Shown here one piece after another: positions 6,424-14,684 of a stretch of 16,922 nt of DNA. The translations under genes were made by a program, and so were the position numbers. Origin of the DNA: an uncultured Prevotella sp. (GTDB taxonomy: Bacteria; Bacteroidota; Bacteroidia; Bacteroidales; Bacteroidaceae). Location of the stretch: NCBI GenBank assembly GCA_900552675.1, contig USAI01000048.1, positions 1 to 16,922 on the forward strand, in the 5' to 3' direction. The notes under the pieces were generated by a model, which was not told where the DNA came from, searched no databases, and worked only from the letters and a program-made list of their open reading frames with translations. Within the stretch, counting starts at the first letter, position 1; each line of letters opens with the position of its first letter.

Positions 6424-8673
6424 TTAAGCATACGAGTGCATGCCACTGAGAAAATAGTTTACACCAAAATAGGTCATCAGTACACTGAGGAAGGCCAGTA
6501 ACATGTATAGGTGCATGTGCTGCGCCTTCCTCAGCCATTTTATGTCGGCATGTAGCGGGGCCGAGTAGATAAGCATTGTTATCAGTGCCCATGTTTCTTT
6601 CGAGTCCCAGCTCCAGTAGCGCCCCCAACTAACGTTTGCCCATATAGCGCCAATGAAGATGCCTATGGCAATGAGCGCCACGGCAGGATAGAGCAAAAAC
6701 TGTGAGAGGGCGGCCAGCTGCTGCTCTTTCGCTGTTTGCTTGCGGTGGTGGGCAATAAGCCCTTGTATGCCGATGAGCGCCATCAGTCCGAACAGAGCGT
6801 AAGAGAACATGATGACCATGACGTGAACCGAGAGCAGCGGCGACTGCAGCACGGGCATGAGTTGTGTGATTTGCGGATTGCCATCGGTTATCATGGCCAC
6901 GAGCAGTGCAAACGCTGACAGCAATGGGCCAAACTGTTTAATGGGCAAGAAACGTTTCTGCATGACGAGGGTGACGATGAGTGTGGCCCACGCCATAAAC
7001 TGCATGGTTTCGTAGCCGTTTGACATGGGCAGATGCCCCGACACATACCAGCGCAGTGTAAGCAACACGGTGGTGTGTATAAGCATAACCCAAGCCAGCA
7101 CGCTGCTTGCGCTGTGCGCTTTCTTCAGCTTCTCGGCGTTGAGGCATACCGTCGACATGATGGCCAACAACAGCGAAAGGGCCAGATAAAGCATGATAGG
7201 CCAATGCTGGGCATTTATCTTGTTATAGCCTATCTCGGTGTAGATGCGAAACTTAGTAGGCACCACCGCCTTGCCTCTTACATGCTGATAACTATATATT
7301 TTCTTTATGATCTCTTCGGCGCGAGCATTGTCGCCCATGATAACGCTCTCGGCAAGATAGTCCATCGACTTTTTAATAAACACCAGTTCTTGTTCGTTGA
7401 GCGACAGGTTGCCCAGTGGTTGCCCAGGTGCAAACCATTGTATGTGTTTCTGCTTGTTGGTATAAGGAAACATCTTTAGCATCTCGCCGCCATACAGCAT
7501 GCGTATGATGTTAAACTTCTCGTCGGCATCGCGCAGCTGCTTTTGCAGTTTCGTGTCGCCGTCTTTATAGGCTTTCTTCAGCGGGGCATCGAGTTTATAA
7601 TTGTTGTAGCTGTCCCAGAAATCGGCAAACGAGGCCCATTTGCCGTTGATGCCGAGCAGCTCTTGTGCTTTCTTTTCTTTTATCTCAATCATCTTCACCG
7701 TTTCCCAGTAGGGCACGTCGAAGATCCATCCTGCAAACACTTGGTTTGAGGAAAGCCCCTCCCACGACGCCTTGCCACAGAGTTTGGTAACAAAGCTTGT
7801 GGCCACCGTGTTGATGGGGGTGATGCGGCTGTTGTATAGCACGCATATCTTGCCGAAGTGGTCGGCAATGTCGCCATCAATCTTCACTCTTTCCTGTGCT
7901 TGTGCCGATGGCATGAACGCTGCGATGGCAAGCAGCACAGTGATAGCCCGTGCCTTTGCGCCTTGCAGCGAGAGGGCCTGACGGTAGAGATGGCGTATTC
8001 TTGTTTTCTTACTAAACATGGTTGTTATGAGCGATATAAAAAGCAAGGCATAACCTGTGTATGTAATGCCAATGCCCCACGGGTCGTGATAGATGCCCAG
8101 TGTGGTGCCTTGCATATCGCTGTCGTAGCCCGACTGTATAAAGCGGTAGCCGTTATAGCTGCCAATGTTGTTCATCGATACTTTTATTTCTTGGGTGTTG
8201 TCAGCGTTTTTGCTTTCGGCAGAGCCCTTTGTCTTAGCCGTAAGCGTGGTAACATAGTCCATCGGAGCATCAGTGCCTGGATAGTTTACCACGTTAAAGT
8301 TTTTAAGCGATACCTCGAAACCGAGTGCTTTCATTTCTCCCTCAGCATCTTTCATTGTGCTCGTTGTTTCGCCTTGGCGCAGGTGTAGGGTGCCACTTTC
8401 GGCCAACAGCCATGAGGTTAGGGCACCGAGCAAAATAATCAGGAATGATGCGTGCACCAGCAGCGCGCTGGCGCCAACGTTGCTTTTGCGCAGCATGATA
8501 TAAACGGCAGCAGCAATGGCAAAGATGCCCCATAACACAACAAACCACCCCGAGGTGTATATGTGCTGTCTGACAAAGGTGGTGCCTTTGCTGCTTTCTA
8601 CTATTGTAGCTGTCATAAGAATAAGGATGATTGCCGTTGCTACAACGAGAATGATATTCTTTAGATGTTTCAT
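6424..8673 (-). CDS. ccsBA: Fused ResB-CcsA cytochrome c assembly protein (CcsBA)
   Basis: 749 residues from the ATG at 8673; an in-frame TTG at 8703 adds only ten. The N-terminal ResB-like part has membrane segments near 6-24, 41-60 and 68-90, then a periplasmic stretch and another segment near 203-221. A further hydrophobic stretch (about 241-258) ends in a signal-like SAQAQ. A periplasmic region of about 230 residues follows, then the CcsA part with several membrane segments and the heme-handling WWD motif WGRYWSWDSKETW (about 683-695). Candidate heme-ligand histidines are at about 533, 547, 617 and 708. System II proteins carry heme across the inner membrane and attach it to CXXCH sites. 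The only such sites in the window are in the neighbouring di-heme lipoprotein. The gene converges with argF', 18 bp apart. Confidence 0.88.
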   Translation of the reverse strand: MKHLKNIILVVATAIILILMTATIVESSKGTTFVRQHIYTSGWFVVLWGIFAIAAAVYIMLRKSNVGASALLVHASFLIILLGALTSWLLAESGTLHLRQGETTSTMKDAEGEMKALGFEVSLKNFNVVNYPGTDAPMDYVTTLTAKTKGSAESKNADNTQEIKVSMNNIGSYNGYRFIQSGYDSDMQGTTLGIYHDPWGIGITYTGYALLFISLITTMFSKKTRIRHLYRQALSLQGAKARAITVLLAIAAFMPSAQAQERVKIDGDIADHFGKICVLYNSRITPINTVATSFVTKLCGKASWEGLSSNQVFAGWIFDVPYWETVKMIEIKEKKAQELLGINGKWASFADFWDSYNNYKLDAPLKKAYKDGDTKLQKQLRDADEKFNIIRMLYGGEMLKMFPYTNKQKHIQWFAPGQPLGNLSLNEQELVFIKKSMDYLAESVIMGDNARAEEIIKKIYSYQHVRGKAVVPTKFRIYTEIGYNKINAQHWPIMLYLALSLLLAIMSTVCLNAEKLKKAHSASSVLAWVMLIHTTVLLTLRWYVSGHLPMSNGYETMQFMAWATLIVTLVMQKRFLPIKQFGPLLSAFALLVAMITDGNPQITQLMPVLQSPLLSVHVMVIMFSYALFGLMALIGIQGLIAHHRKQTAKEQQLAALSQFLLYPAVALIAIGIFIGAIWANVSWGRYWSWDSKETWALITMLIYSAPLHADIKWLRKAQHMHLYMLLAFLSVLMTYFGVNYFLSGMHSYA

Positions 8674-8715
8674 TGCTTGAGGGTTCAAATATTTTGAAAA
8701 CAATATATTAAAACG

Positions 8716-8862
8716 ACAACACTAACAACAAACGAACAACCAGCACAACCTTATTGCCGTGAGCATTTTCTTCGTTATGGCAGAACCGATGGCAAGTTTG
8801 GTTCTACCTTTCTATCTTAACGAAGGGGTTGTCTTTGTTGTTAGCTTGTTGTTGAGTGTTGT
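8716..8862 (-). promoter_or_regulatory. Nested intercistronic hairpin between the di-heme gene and ccsBA
   Basis: Outer arms 8716-8750 and 8827-8862 are imperfect inverted repeats rich in GTTGTT/AACAAC. Inside them CTTCGTTA (8770-8777) pairs with TAACGAAG (8818-8825), and 8779-8787 pairs with 8800-8808 at eight of nine positions. All stems are compatible in one fold. On the minus strand it lies after the di-heme gene and before ccsBA. It could terminate, attenuate or protect mRNA. No CAAAnnTA (minus-strand -7 box) was found in this spacer. Confidence 0.6.
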
Positions 8863-8874
8863 TGTGTCTTCTTA

Positions 8875-8918
8875 CTATTGTAACGTTTCTATCGTTCTAT
8901 TGTAACGTTTCTATTGTT
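8875..8918. repeat. 22-bp direct repeat, two copies
   Basis: CTATTGTAACGTTTCTATCG begins at 8875 and recurs at 8897; the two 22-bp units differ at one base. The array starts seven bases after the di-heme gene's stop codon on the minus strand and ends near the nested hairpin. Each unit contains the palindrome AACGTT. Role unknown. Confidence 0.85.
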
Positions 8919-8924
8919 CTTTGA

Positions 8925-10598
8925 TTAGATTGACTCGACAAAGAAGATAATGTTGTCGCGCTCTGCCTTGGTCAGCTTGCGGAACTTCTCAATGGCGTAG
9001 CGAGCATCGCTCTTGGCGTTGCCGTGCCACATGATTGCCTCCATGGTGTTGCGGGCGCGGCAGTCGTGCAGACGGTCTTCAGCACCTGTGCAGAGCTTTG
9101 ACAGGCCACGGCCCCACAGTGGAGTGGTGCGGCACCAGCCTGTGCGTATGTCGTTCTCCATGAACAAACGGTGCTGCACAAAGTCGGTGTAAGGCCAAAT
9201 CTTCTGATGCGGATAGCGAGGCATGTCTTTGTTGGTGAAGATGCCGTTCGGGTCTTGTATGTTGTCGTCGCCAGTGGTCCATGAGGGGCGGTGACAGTTG
9301 GCGCAACCTATCTCCTTAAAGAGTTTCATACCTTGCTTAAAGCGGTCGGTGGTGGTGTTGCGGGCTGCAGGTACAGCCAGTCCGCGATGCCAAATCATAA
9401 AGTTCTTATACTGCGAGCTCGACATCTCAGGGTCAAGATCCTTTGCCATCAAATAGTTGTAGATGTTTTGCTTTACATCAGCAGTGTGCCATGAGGGATG
9501 TGCGTTGTTCGGGTCGATGCTCTTGATATATTCAGGGAAGCCAGCCTGTACATCAGGATCCTCCATTGACGACTTGGCGTAGATGGTGCCGTCAAGGCTT
9601 AGGTAGTGGTAACGGCGGTCAGGACGTGTCACGTTTGTAATGTTCCAGATGGCGTTAGCACCTGCTGCGTCGAGGATGGGTCCGCGGCTCATGGCATAGG
9701 TGTAGCGGCGCACATATTTCTTCTTGTCGCCAGCGTTGTTCACATAGTAGCTTACCCACTCGTTGGTGTTCTGATCCCAGTAGGCGGGGTTCAAGGCATT
9801 GGTCTTGCCCACCGAGTTGAAGTAGGCGCTCTGTCGTTTCCATTCGGCTGTAATCGAGTCGTCAGGAATAGCATCAGTCAAACCAGTGCCATAAATGCCG
9901 ATGGTCGACTCCAGGCGCACGCCAATCTCGCTGGCCACCTGATCAGAGGGGATAACCACCATCTTTCCGTCGCGCTTAACCGTTACGGGCGAATAGTAGG
10001 CATCGGCAGGAATGGTTACCTCAGGATAGCTGAGCGAGTAGGTCTCGCCATCGGGGAACTTGTTGCCCCATTCGTCGGTATAGTCCTTCCATGTAATAAC
10101 GATCTTGCTCTCGTCAATCTGTGGCTTGAACGGCTTTACAGCCTTGGTCTGAGGCATGCCTGCAACAGAATAGATGTAGGCATTGGTCTTTTTGTCATAC
10201 ACCACCAGTAGGTAGCCATTGCCATCTTGGTCAGCACGATAGGCTTTTTGGCGTTTGCCATGACCGTAGTTGGGGTGACAGTAAAGGCATCCGCGACGCA
10301 CGTAAACGGGGCCCAGACCAGCAAACGCATCGTTAGTGGTGTTGTAGTCTTTCTCGAAGAGCGACTCGCCAATCTGGAAGTTTAGCGACAAGCCCGCATC
10401 GTCGACGGATTGTGTGGCTTGACGATAGGCGTATGCCGACTGAATGTTTGTTGTTCCAAGCTTGCCTCCAGCATAATACCACTCGCTGGGCGAGCCATAC
10501 TGTGCCTCGGGAAGATTGGTGTCGAGGCTGTCGTTGTCAGAACAAGCTGTGAAAGCCAGGGCCGACAATAACGTAGGAATTAAATAAATGTGTTTCAT
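8925..10598 (-). CDS. Di-heme c-type lipoprotein of the DHOR (di-heme oxidoreductase) type
   Basis: 557 residues from the ATG at 10598. A longer in-frame reading from 10673 runs through a hairpin and is rejected. Residues 1-18 are a lipoprotein signal ending AFTAC, with Cys19 the likely lipidated residue. Two heme c sites are visible: Cys104-Leu-Tyr-Cys107-His108 and Cys432-Ala-Asn-Cys435-His436. The C-terminal block RTTPLWGRGLSK, then RLHDCRARNTMEAIMWHG, matches the DHOR signature as I recall it. About 320 residues separate the hemes, with parts I cannot assign. It would be an envelope electron-transfer protein; its substrate is unknown. The neighbours are an imelysin lipoprotein upstream and CcsBA, which would attach its hemes, downstream. 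Confidence 0.85.
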   Translation of the reverse strand: MKHIYLIPTLLSALAFTACSDNDSLDTNLPEAQYGSPSEWYYAGGKLGTTNIQSAYAYRQATQSVDDAGLSLNFQIGESLFEKDYNTTNDAFAGLGPVYVRRGCLYCHPNYGHGKRQKAYRADQDGNGYLLVVYDKKTNAYIYSVAGMPQTKAVKPFKPQIDESKIVITWKDYTDEWGNKFPDGETYSLSYPEVTIPADAYYSPVTVKRDGKMVVIPSDQVASEIGVRLESTIGIYGTGLTDAIPDDSITAEWKRQSAYFNSVGKTNALNPAYWDQNTNEWVSYYVNNAGDKKKYVRRYTYAMSRGPILDAAGANAIWNITNVTRPDRRYHYLSLDGTIYAKSSMEDPDVQAGFPEYIKSIDPNNAHPSWHTADVKQNIYNYLMAKDLDPEMSSSQYKNFMIWHRGLAVPAARNTTTDRFKQGMKLFKEIGCANCHRPSWTTGDDNIQDPNGIFTNKDMPRYPHQKIWPYTDFVQHRLFMENDIRTGWCRTTPLWGRGLSKLCTGAEDRLHDCRARNTMEAIMWHGNAKSDARYAIEKFRKLTKAERDNIIFFVESI

Positions 10599-10622
10599 AA
10601 TGTTGTTTATAATACGTGAAAA

Positions 10623-10654
10623 GTTGGCGGTTGCTTTTGGGGCGAACCGCCAAC
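10623..10654 (-). terminator. GC-rich hairpin with T-run between the imelysin and di-heme genes
   Basis: GTTGGCGGTT (10623-10632) and AACCGCCAAC (10645-10654) form a perfect 10-bp stem with a 12-nt loop. On the minus strand the stem is followed by TTTTC, and on the plus strand a T-rich tract follows at 10657-10670. This is the best intrinsic terminator candidate in the window. It ends only 24 nt before the di-heme gene's start, so it is probably a partial terminator or processing site inside one operon. Confidence 0.7.
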
Positions 10655-10697
10655 GGGTTTTCATTTTTTTCAAAGTGAGCGTATGCTTTTCTACTGA

Positions 10698-11864
10698 TTA
10701 GTCGAGCAGCTCGTCAAGAGCGTTCAACGACTCCTCCAGTCCGTCAAGAGCCTCCATGGCATCCTTTGCGGTCTGATCGCTATAGTAGAGCACGAAGGGC
10801 TTCTTCATGCCGTCAATCTTGCTCAGCGCGTTCTCAAGGTTGGTCATCACGTTCTCAGCGGCAGCCTTGGTCTTGCTGTTGTTCAGGCAGATGCCTATGA
10901 GCGACTTAGCGTTAGGTGTGGTGCCATCAACGGTGCAGCCACCATACAGGGCGTGCTTTACAGACATGATGTTGTCGTAGAAGTCTTGAATTGAGTTGCG
11001 GGCGTGAGGCGACTCGATATAGTTGGTATCCTCGCCTGTGGCAGGAGCGCCAATCTTCGAGTCGCGCACCTCACCAATAATGTCGTTAGCGCCAGCGATT
11101 ATCTCTTTTGAGGCCAGCACCACGGTTGAATAGGTTGAACCAGCATTGCCAGCGTTCTTGAAGTTTTGACCGTAGTGGATAGCCGACACAAACTCTACTT
11201 CGTCAAGCAGTTTCTGTTCGTCGGCTGAAACCTCGCCACCCCAAGCCGAAACCAGTTTCAGCGAACTGAGGTACAGGTCTTGTGCGGCAGTCTTGGCAAA
11301 ATAGATCTCATTGTTGGTCATATCAGCAAAGTGGCGTGCCTTGCCGTCGCGGAAGATCAAATACTCTACAGCGTGGAAACCTGTAAGGTTCTGTCCGTTA
11401 GTGATGGCATCGTTAATGTTGTTTGTTGCCAGCTCGTTGTCTTCACCTTCGCCGCCCAACTGCAGGTCTTTGTATAGCTTCATATAGCTTTCAAACTGCT
11501 TCTTGTCAAACGGCCATGTGTCGGTATGGGGGTCGAGTGCATAGTCGCCAGCGGCACCAAAGAGGAATGCCTCAGAAAACTCCCACCATTTGCGCGACAT
11601 CCTCCATGTTTCGCAAGCCTTCTGTACTCCAGCATCGTTGCTCATGGCGTTGATGTCGGCTACAAGCTGCTTGTTATAGTCGGCCAGATTGCGGTAGGTG
11701 GCTACAATGGTGTTGTCAACATAGCTTGAGTTTACTTCCTTCAGTGCGCTTTCGTTGAAGGTTCCTACATGATCGTCGCTGTCGTCGGGGTCACAACTGG
11801 TGAAGCCCATAGTGAATGTTAATGCGGCGGCAAACATCATCGAATACTTAAAAATCTTGTTCAT
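10698..11864 (-). CDS. Imelysin-family (peptidase M75-like) lipoprotein
   Basis: 388 residues. Residues 1-23 are a lipoprotein signal ending FTSC, with Cys24 as the likely lipidated residue, followed by an acidic linker (DPDDSDD). The mature part is alpha-helical by composition. It contains FSEAFLFGAAGDYALDPHTD (96-115) and the family's G-x-H-x-x-E motif as Gly162-Phe-His164-Ala-Val-Glu167 in GFHAVEYLIF. Imelysin-like proteins share the M75 domain of EfeO, a periplasmic iron-uptake protein. The H and E residues are proposed metal ligands, and peptidase activity is doubtful for many members. It stands between a porin-like gene (65 nt upstream) and the di-heme lipoprotein, which favours a role in envelope metal or redox handling over proteolysis. 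Confidence 0.87.
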   Translation of the reverse strand: MNKIFKYSMMFAAALTFTMGFTSCDPDDSDDHVGTFNESALKEVNSSYVDNTIVATYRNLADYNKQLVADINAMSNDAGVQKACETWRMSRKWWEFSEAFLFGAAGDYALDPHTDTWPFDKKQFESYMKLYKDLQLGGEGEDNELATNNINDAITNGQNLTGFHAVEYLIFRDGKARHFADMTNNEIYFAKTAAQDLYLSSLKLVSAWGGEVSADEQKLLDEVEFVSAIHYGQNFKNAGNAGSTYSTVVLASKEIIAGANDIIGEVRDSKIGAPATGEDTNYIESPHARNSIQDFYDNIMSVKHALYGGCTVDGTTPNAKSLIGICLNNSKTKAAAENVMTNLENALSKIDGMKKPFVLYYSDQTAKDAMEALDGLEESLNALDELLD

Positions 11865-11929
11865 TGTTTCCTGTTTTTATTTTTATTAAGTGTATGTTTG
11901 TTTTCTAAGTAGGTGTTTCATGCAAATGG

Positions 11930-13324
11930 TTATCTCAAGAACCAACCATTATAGGTGATGCCCAACGACAGGCTCGGCTCATCGTTAAAGCCATGGCTAA
12001 GGAAGCGCTTGCTATATTCGCCCTTGATGATAATCTGTTTTACGGGCGAATAGTTTACACCCACGGCCATACGCTTCACGCGGTCATACTTATAGGCCAC
12101 TTTTTGTTTGCCAGAAGCATAGGTGTTATAGTCTTCATAGCGACCAAAGAGATATAGCTTTTGCTTCTCGCGCAGACAACTTATCTGTGAGATGTTATAG
12201 CCTGCCTCCATGCCCACGGCATAAGCGTTGCTTGCGATAGGCGAGTGTTTTGATGGCGAACCGTCTTGCTGGGTGTGCTTAGGAAAGGCGTTCATAAAGG
12301 TGGTCATCTTTGCGGCATCATCAAGGTGCGAGTAGGTGGCGTTGCCACGTACAATCCAGTTCCAGCGGTTCAGTTCAAAGCCAAAACTTCCTATTGATAA
12401 GGCTCCGTGCACCTTGTCGTATGAGGCGCTGGCCTTGCGCTCGGTGTTCTTAAAGGTGTAGCCGTAATAGCCACTCAGGCTGAGGCGTACGCCGGGGATT
12501 GAATAGTTGTCGATGCGGGCAGCACCAGCATAAACGTTGCCCAGCTTATATTCGTACGGACTGGTGGCACCGTAGTGTACGTAGCAGTTGTGGCCGAAGC
12601 GCTCGGCATCAAGACCAGAGGTAAAGATGGCCTCGTAGCGCCAGTCGCTCACACGTCCCCACAGCGACAGGCCCACCTGATGCCAGGTGTTGGGCAGCAT
12701 CTTGGCCTCGCCCTCTGAACGATAAACCGTGAAGAAATAGTTAGGCATATGGTAGGCATTAATCTCGCCCACAGGGATGATAATTTCGCCTGCCTTGATG
12801 TTAAACTTTCCGCCCGCAAAGGCTTTGTTTATCCAGAACTGTTCCAGCGCCACCTCGCCGCCGCGCTCGGTTTCGGCCTCATATTCGCCGCTCTCGTCGG
12901 CATCAATCTCAACAGCGTTTTCTGTGCCGCCGTGCTCAAATTCTATCTCCATGCCCATGGTCCATCCGTGGCCAAAGTTGTAGCCCATGTTCAAGGTTAC
13001 GTGGGGCAGGTCGAAGCGTCCGTGGCTGGGGTCGTTCTTATAAGTGGCTGGGTCGCGGTAGCGGTTGAAGTGCTGACTGTAGAAGTTGCGGCTTGTTACC
13101 GCCTCGCCATATCCGCCTATCGAGAAACGCGATAAGGCATTGGCCAGTCGTTCTACCTTTGCATCGTTATCAGTTTTGTTTTCTGTGTCAAGCTTTTTCT
13201 CAATGCTTGCACTGTTTTCTGTAGCGGTGGCCTCTGTCTTGCTTGCCTCCTCCTTCTCTCTTGCTGAGGCTGGCATTGCCAAAGCGCATGAAAGGGCGCT
13301 TAATAACAATATGTTCTTATTCAT
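11930..13324 (-). CDS. Porin-like outer-membrane beta-barrel protein
   Basis: 464 residues. A signal peptide (1-21, cut after PASA) is followed by a charged Lys/Glu-rich, low-complexity stretch (about 22-60) that may form a coiled coil or periplasmic neck. The barrel begins at FSIGGYGEAV. Alternating hydrophobic/aromatic strands run to the end (SLGITYNGWFLR). Conserved-looking blocks are EIEFEHGGTENAVEI, GGEVALEQFWINKAF and IIIPVGEINAYHMPNYFFTVY, which resemble a Bacteroidetes porin family I have seen beside redox and metal genes. No TonB box or plug domain is visible, so passive diffusion is more likely than TonB-driven uptake. It is the first gene of the four-gene minus-strand unit. The substrate is unknown. 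The barrel call is firm, the transport role inferred. Confidence 0.8.
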   Translation of the reverse strand: MNKNILLLSALSCALAMPASAREKEEASKTEATATENSASIEKKLDTENKTDNDAKVERLANALSRFSIGGYGEAVTSRNFYSQHFNRYRDPATYKNDPSHGRFDLPHVTLNMGYNFGHGWTMGMEIEFEHGGTENAVEIDADESGEYEAETERGGEVALEQFWINKAFAGGKFNIKAGEIIIPVGEINAYHMPNYFFTVYRSEGEAKMLPNTWHQVGLSLWGRVSDWRYEAIFTSGLDAERFGHNCYVHYGATSPYEYKLGNVYAGAARIDNYSIPGVRLSLSGYYGYTFKNTERKASASYDKVHGALSIGSFGFELNRWNWIVRGNATYSHLDDAAKMTTFMNAFPKHTQQDGSPSKHSPIASNAYAVGMEAGYNISQISCLREKQKLYLFGRYEDYNTYASGKQKVAYKYDRVKRMAVGVNYSPVKQIIIKGEYSKRFLSHGFNDEPSLSLGITYNGWFLR

Positions 13325-13401
13325 ACTTTATATTATGATATTATGCAATTACTCTTTTAGCTACGCTTTTTTTTATTTGTTTTTCTGAAATCAATATCAG
13401 G

Positions 13402-13438
13402 TTTGGGCACATACCAGTATATGCTTTGGCACATACTG
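13402..13438 (-). promoter_or_regulatory. Repeat and hairpin in the porin gene's leader region
   Basis: TTTGGGCACATAC (13402-13414) is repeated as TTTGGCACATAC (13425-13436). CAGTATATGC (13415-13424) pairs with GCACATACTG (13429-13438) at nine of ten positions around a TTTG loop. Both lie between the candidate -7 box (13452-13459) and the porin start codon, where an operator or leader structure would sit. The regulator is unknown. Confidence 0.45.
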
Positions 13439-13451
13439 ACATTTTCCGATG

Positions 13452-13459
13452 CAAAAGTA
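13452..13459 (-). promoter_or_regulatory. Candidate -7 box for the porin-imelysin-DHOR-CcsBA unit
   Basis: On the minus strand this reads TACTTTTG, matching TAnnTTTG. A TTTG lies upstream (plus 13487-13490), but the 27-nt gap is longer than usual, so the -33 element is uncertain. Transcription would start near 13446, giving a leader of about 120 nt that contains the repeat-hairpin at 13402-13438. Confidence 0.4.
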
Positions 13460-13841
13460 TTAAGTTTTGAAAAGTATCGCAATACTCAAATTTTATGAAA
13501 TTTTAAAGATTTAGGGGACAACGCACGGCCATGTGTTTTCTTAAATACTCACATTTAGGTATTATCTACAAAGGCATCTTTATACCTATGTTTGTGTATA
13601 GCGCTTTTTTGTCTATGCTATTAATAGTGAACACATATCCTTATGCAATTATCTACGTTATGGAACAAATATGAGGATAAACAGAACATTTTAATGGCTA
13701 TTGCTTGTTCGTTTACATTTATTTCTTTATTTTGCAAAAAGTAAACCTTTAGCAGCGCATAAGTAACCGTGAGTCAATGCACTGCATGGCGTTTACCGAT
13801 AGCTGAAACAAAAATATTAACCATTAAAATTAATTGTTGAA
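13460..13841. other. Divergent spacer between the porin and outer-membrane protein genes
   Basis: AT-rich, no gene seen. It holds a loose direct repeat AATACTCAAATTT (13481) / AATACTCACATTT (13544), matching at 12 of 13 bases. TATGTTTG at 13587-13594 is a second possible plus-strand -7 box without a good -33 partner. Promoters for both flanking genes should lie in this spacer. Confidence 0.5.
13728..13734 (+). promoter_or_regulatory. Weak candidate promoter for the small outer-membrane protein gene
   Basis: TATTTTG followed by CA resembles the -7 box with one spacer base missing. TTGC at 13701 lies at about the right distance for a -33 element. It would give a leader of about 100 nt. The alternative box TATGTTTG at 13587-13594 gives a leader of about 240 nt. 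Confidence 0.25.
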
Positions 13842-14603
13842 ATGAAGAATTTTGGCTTTTCAAAGAGCCTGATGGTAGGCTTTATGTTGCTGATAGGAGC
13901 ATCTTCTGTATCTGCACAAGACTCTAACATTTTTGGTATCGCAAACCGTGTGGGCGTAGGTGTAGGCGCTGGTACTGAGGGTATTGGCGTTGATGTGGCC
14001 GTGCCTGTTACCAAATATCTGCAGGCGCGTGTGGGCTTTAACGTAATGCCTAACATTAATATTAACACTACGGCCGACGTGTCGGGAACGGTCAATGGTA
14101 CCACCTATAACGAACAGATGGATGTGAAGGGCAAGTTCTCGCGCACCACCTTCGATTTCAAGATCGACTGCTATCCCTTTGCTAATGCAAGCTCGTTCTT
14201 CGTAACGGCAGGATTCTCTGTGGGAGGCGATAAACTGGTGAAGATTACAGGCCATAGCGATCAACTGAAACAGTATATTGCTGAGGGTAGAAAATACAAC
14301 TTGGAGATTGGCGATTACCAAATTCCAGTTGACAAAAATGGTGATGTGGCTGGTGGCGTTAAGGTGAAAAACTTCCGCCCATACCTCGGCCTCGGCTTCG
14401 GACGCCTTATCCCGAAGAAACGTTTCGGCGCTCGCTTCGAGATTGGTGCTCAGTTCCAGGGCAAACCCGTGGTGTATGCTGATGGTGTAGGCGACCTTAC
14501 CAAGGTGATGGACCAAGACACCGACGACGACATCTCTAAGTTTATGGACTGGCTGCAAGTGTACCCCGTCATGAAACTTTCTTTCCGCGGCCGTATCTTG
14601 TAA
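13842..14603 (+). CDS. Small outer-membrane beta-barrel protein of unknown role
   Basis: 253 residues from the ATG at 13842. A signal peptide covers 1-25 (cut after SVSA). The mature protein starts QDSNIFGIANRVGVGVGAG and continues with alternating strands typical of an eight- to ten-stranded outer-membrane barrel. Examples are TKYLQARVGFNVMPNININ, TTFDFKIDCYPFANASSFFVTAG, the block FRPYLGLGFGRLIP, and the closing strand VYPVMKLSFRGRIL. There is no TonB box, SusD-like partner or enzymatic motif. It is divergent from the porin operon and is followed by a long non-coding region, so it is probably a single-gene transcript. I do not recognise a named family. The barrel assignment rests on the strand pattern and signal peptide only. 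Confidence 0.72.
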   Translation: MKNFGFSKSLMVGFMLLIGASSVSAQDSNIFGIANRVGVGVGAGTEGIGVDVAVPVTKYLQARVGFNVMPNININTTADVSGTVNGTTYNEQMDVKGKFSRTTFDFKIDCYPFANASSFFVTAGFSVGGDKLVKITGHSDQLKQYIAEGRKYNLEIGDYQIPVDKNGDVAGGVKVKNFRPYLGLGFGRLIPKKRFGARFEIGAQFQGKPVVYADGVGDLTKVMDQDTDDDISKFMDWLQVYPVMKLSFRGRIL

Positions 14604-14684
14604 CATTGTTTTATATAGTACATAACAATAAATTATAGCGCATAGCAATACTGAAAGCTGATTGAACAGATGCGCCCACCAAGT

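Noticed and set aside
9606..10211. 201-codon plus-strand frame
   Set aside because: It lies wholly opposite the di-heme gene, which has heme motifs and a signal peptide; the plus frame shows no recognisable domain.
10599..10673. N-terminal extension of the di-heme protein
   Set aside because: It is read from a hairpin and T-run, and it would bury the lipoprotein signal 25 residues inside.
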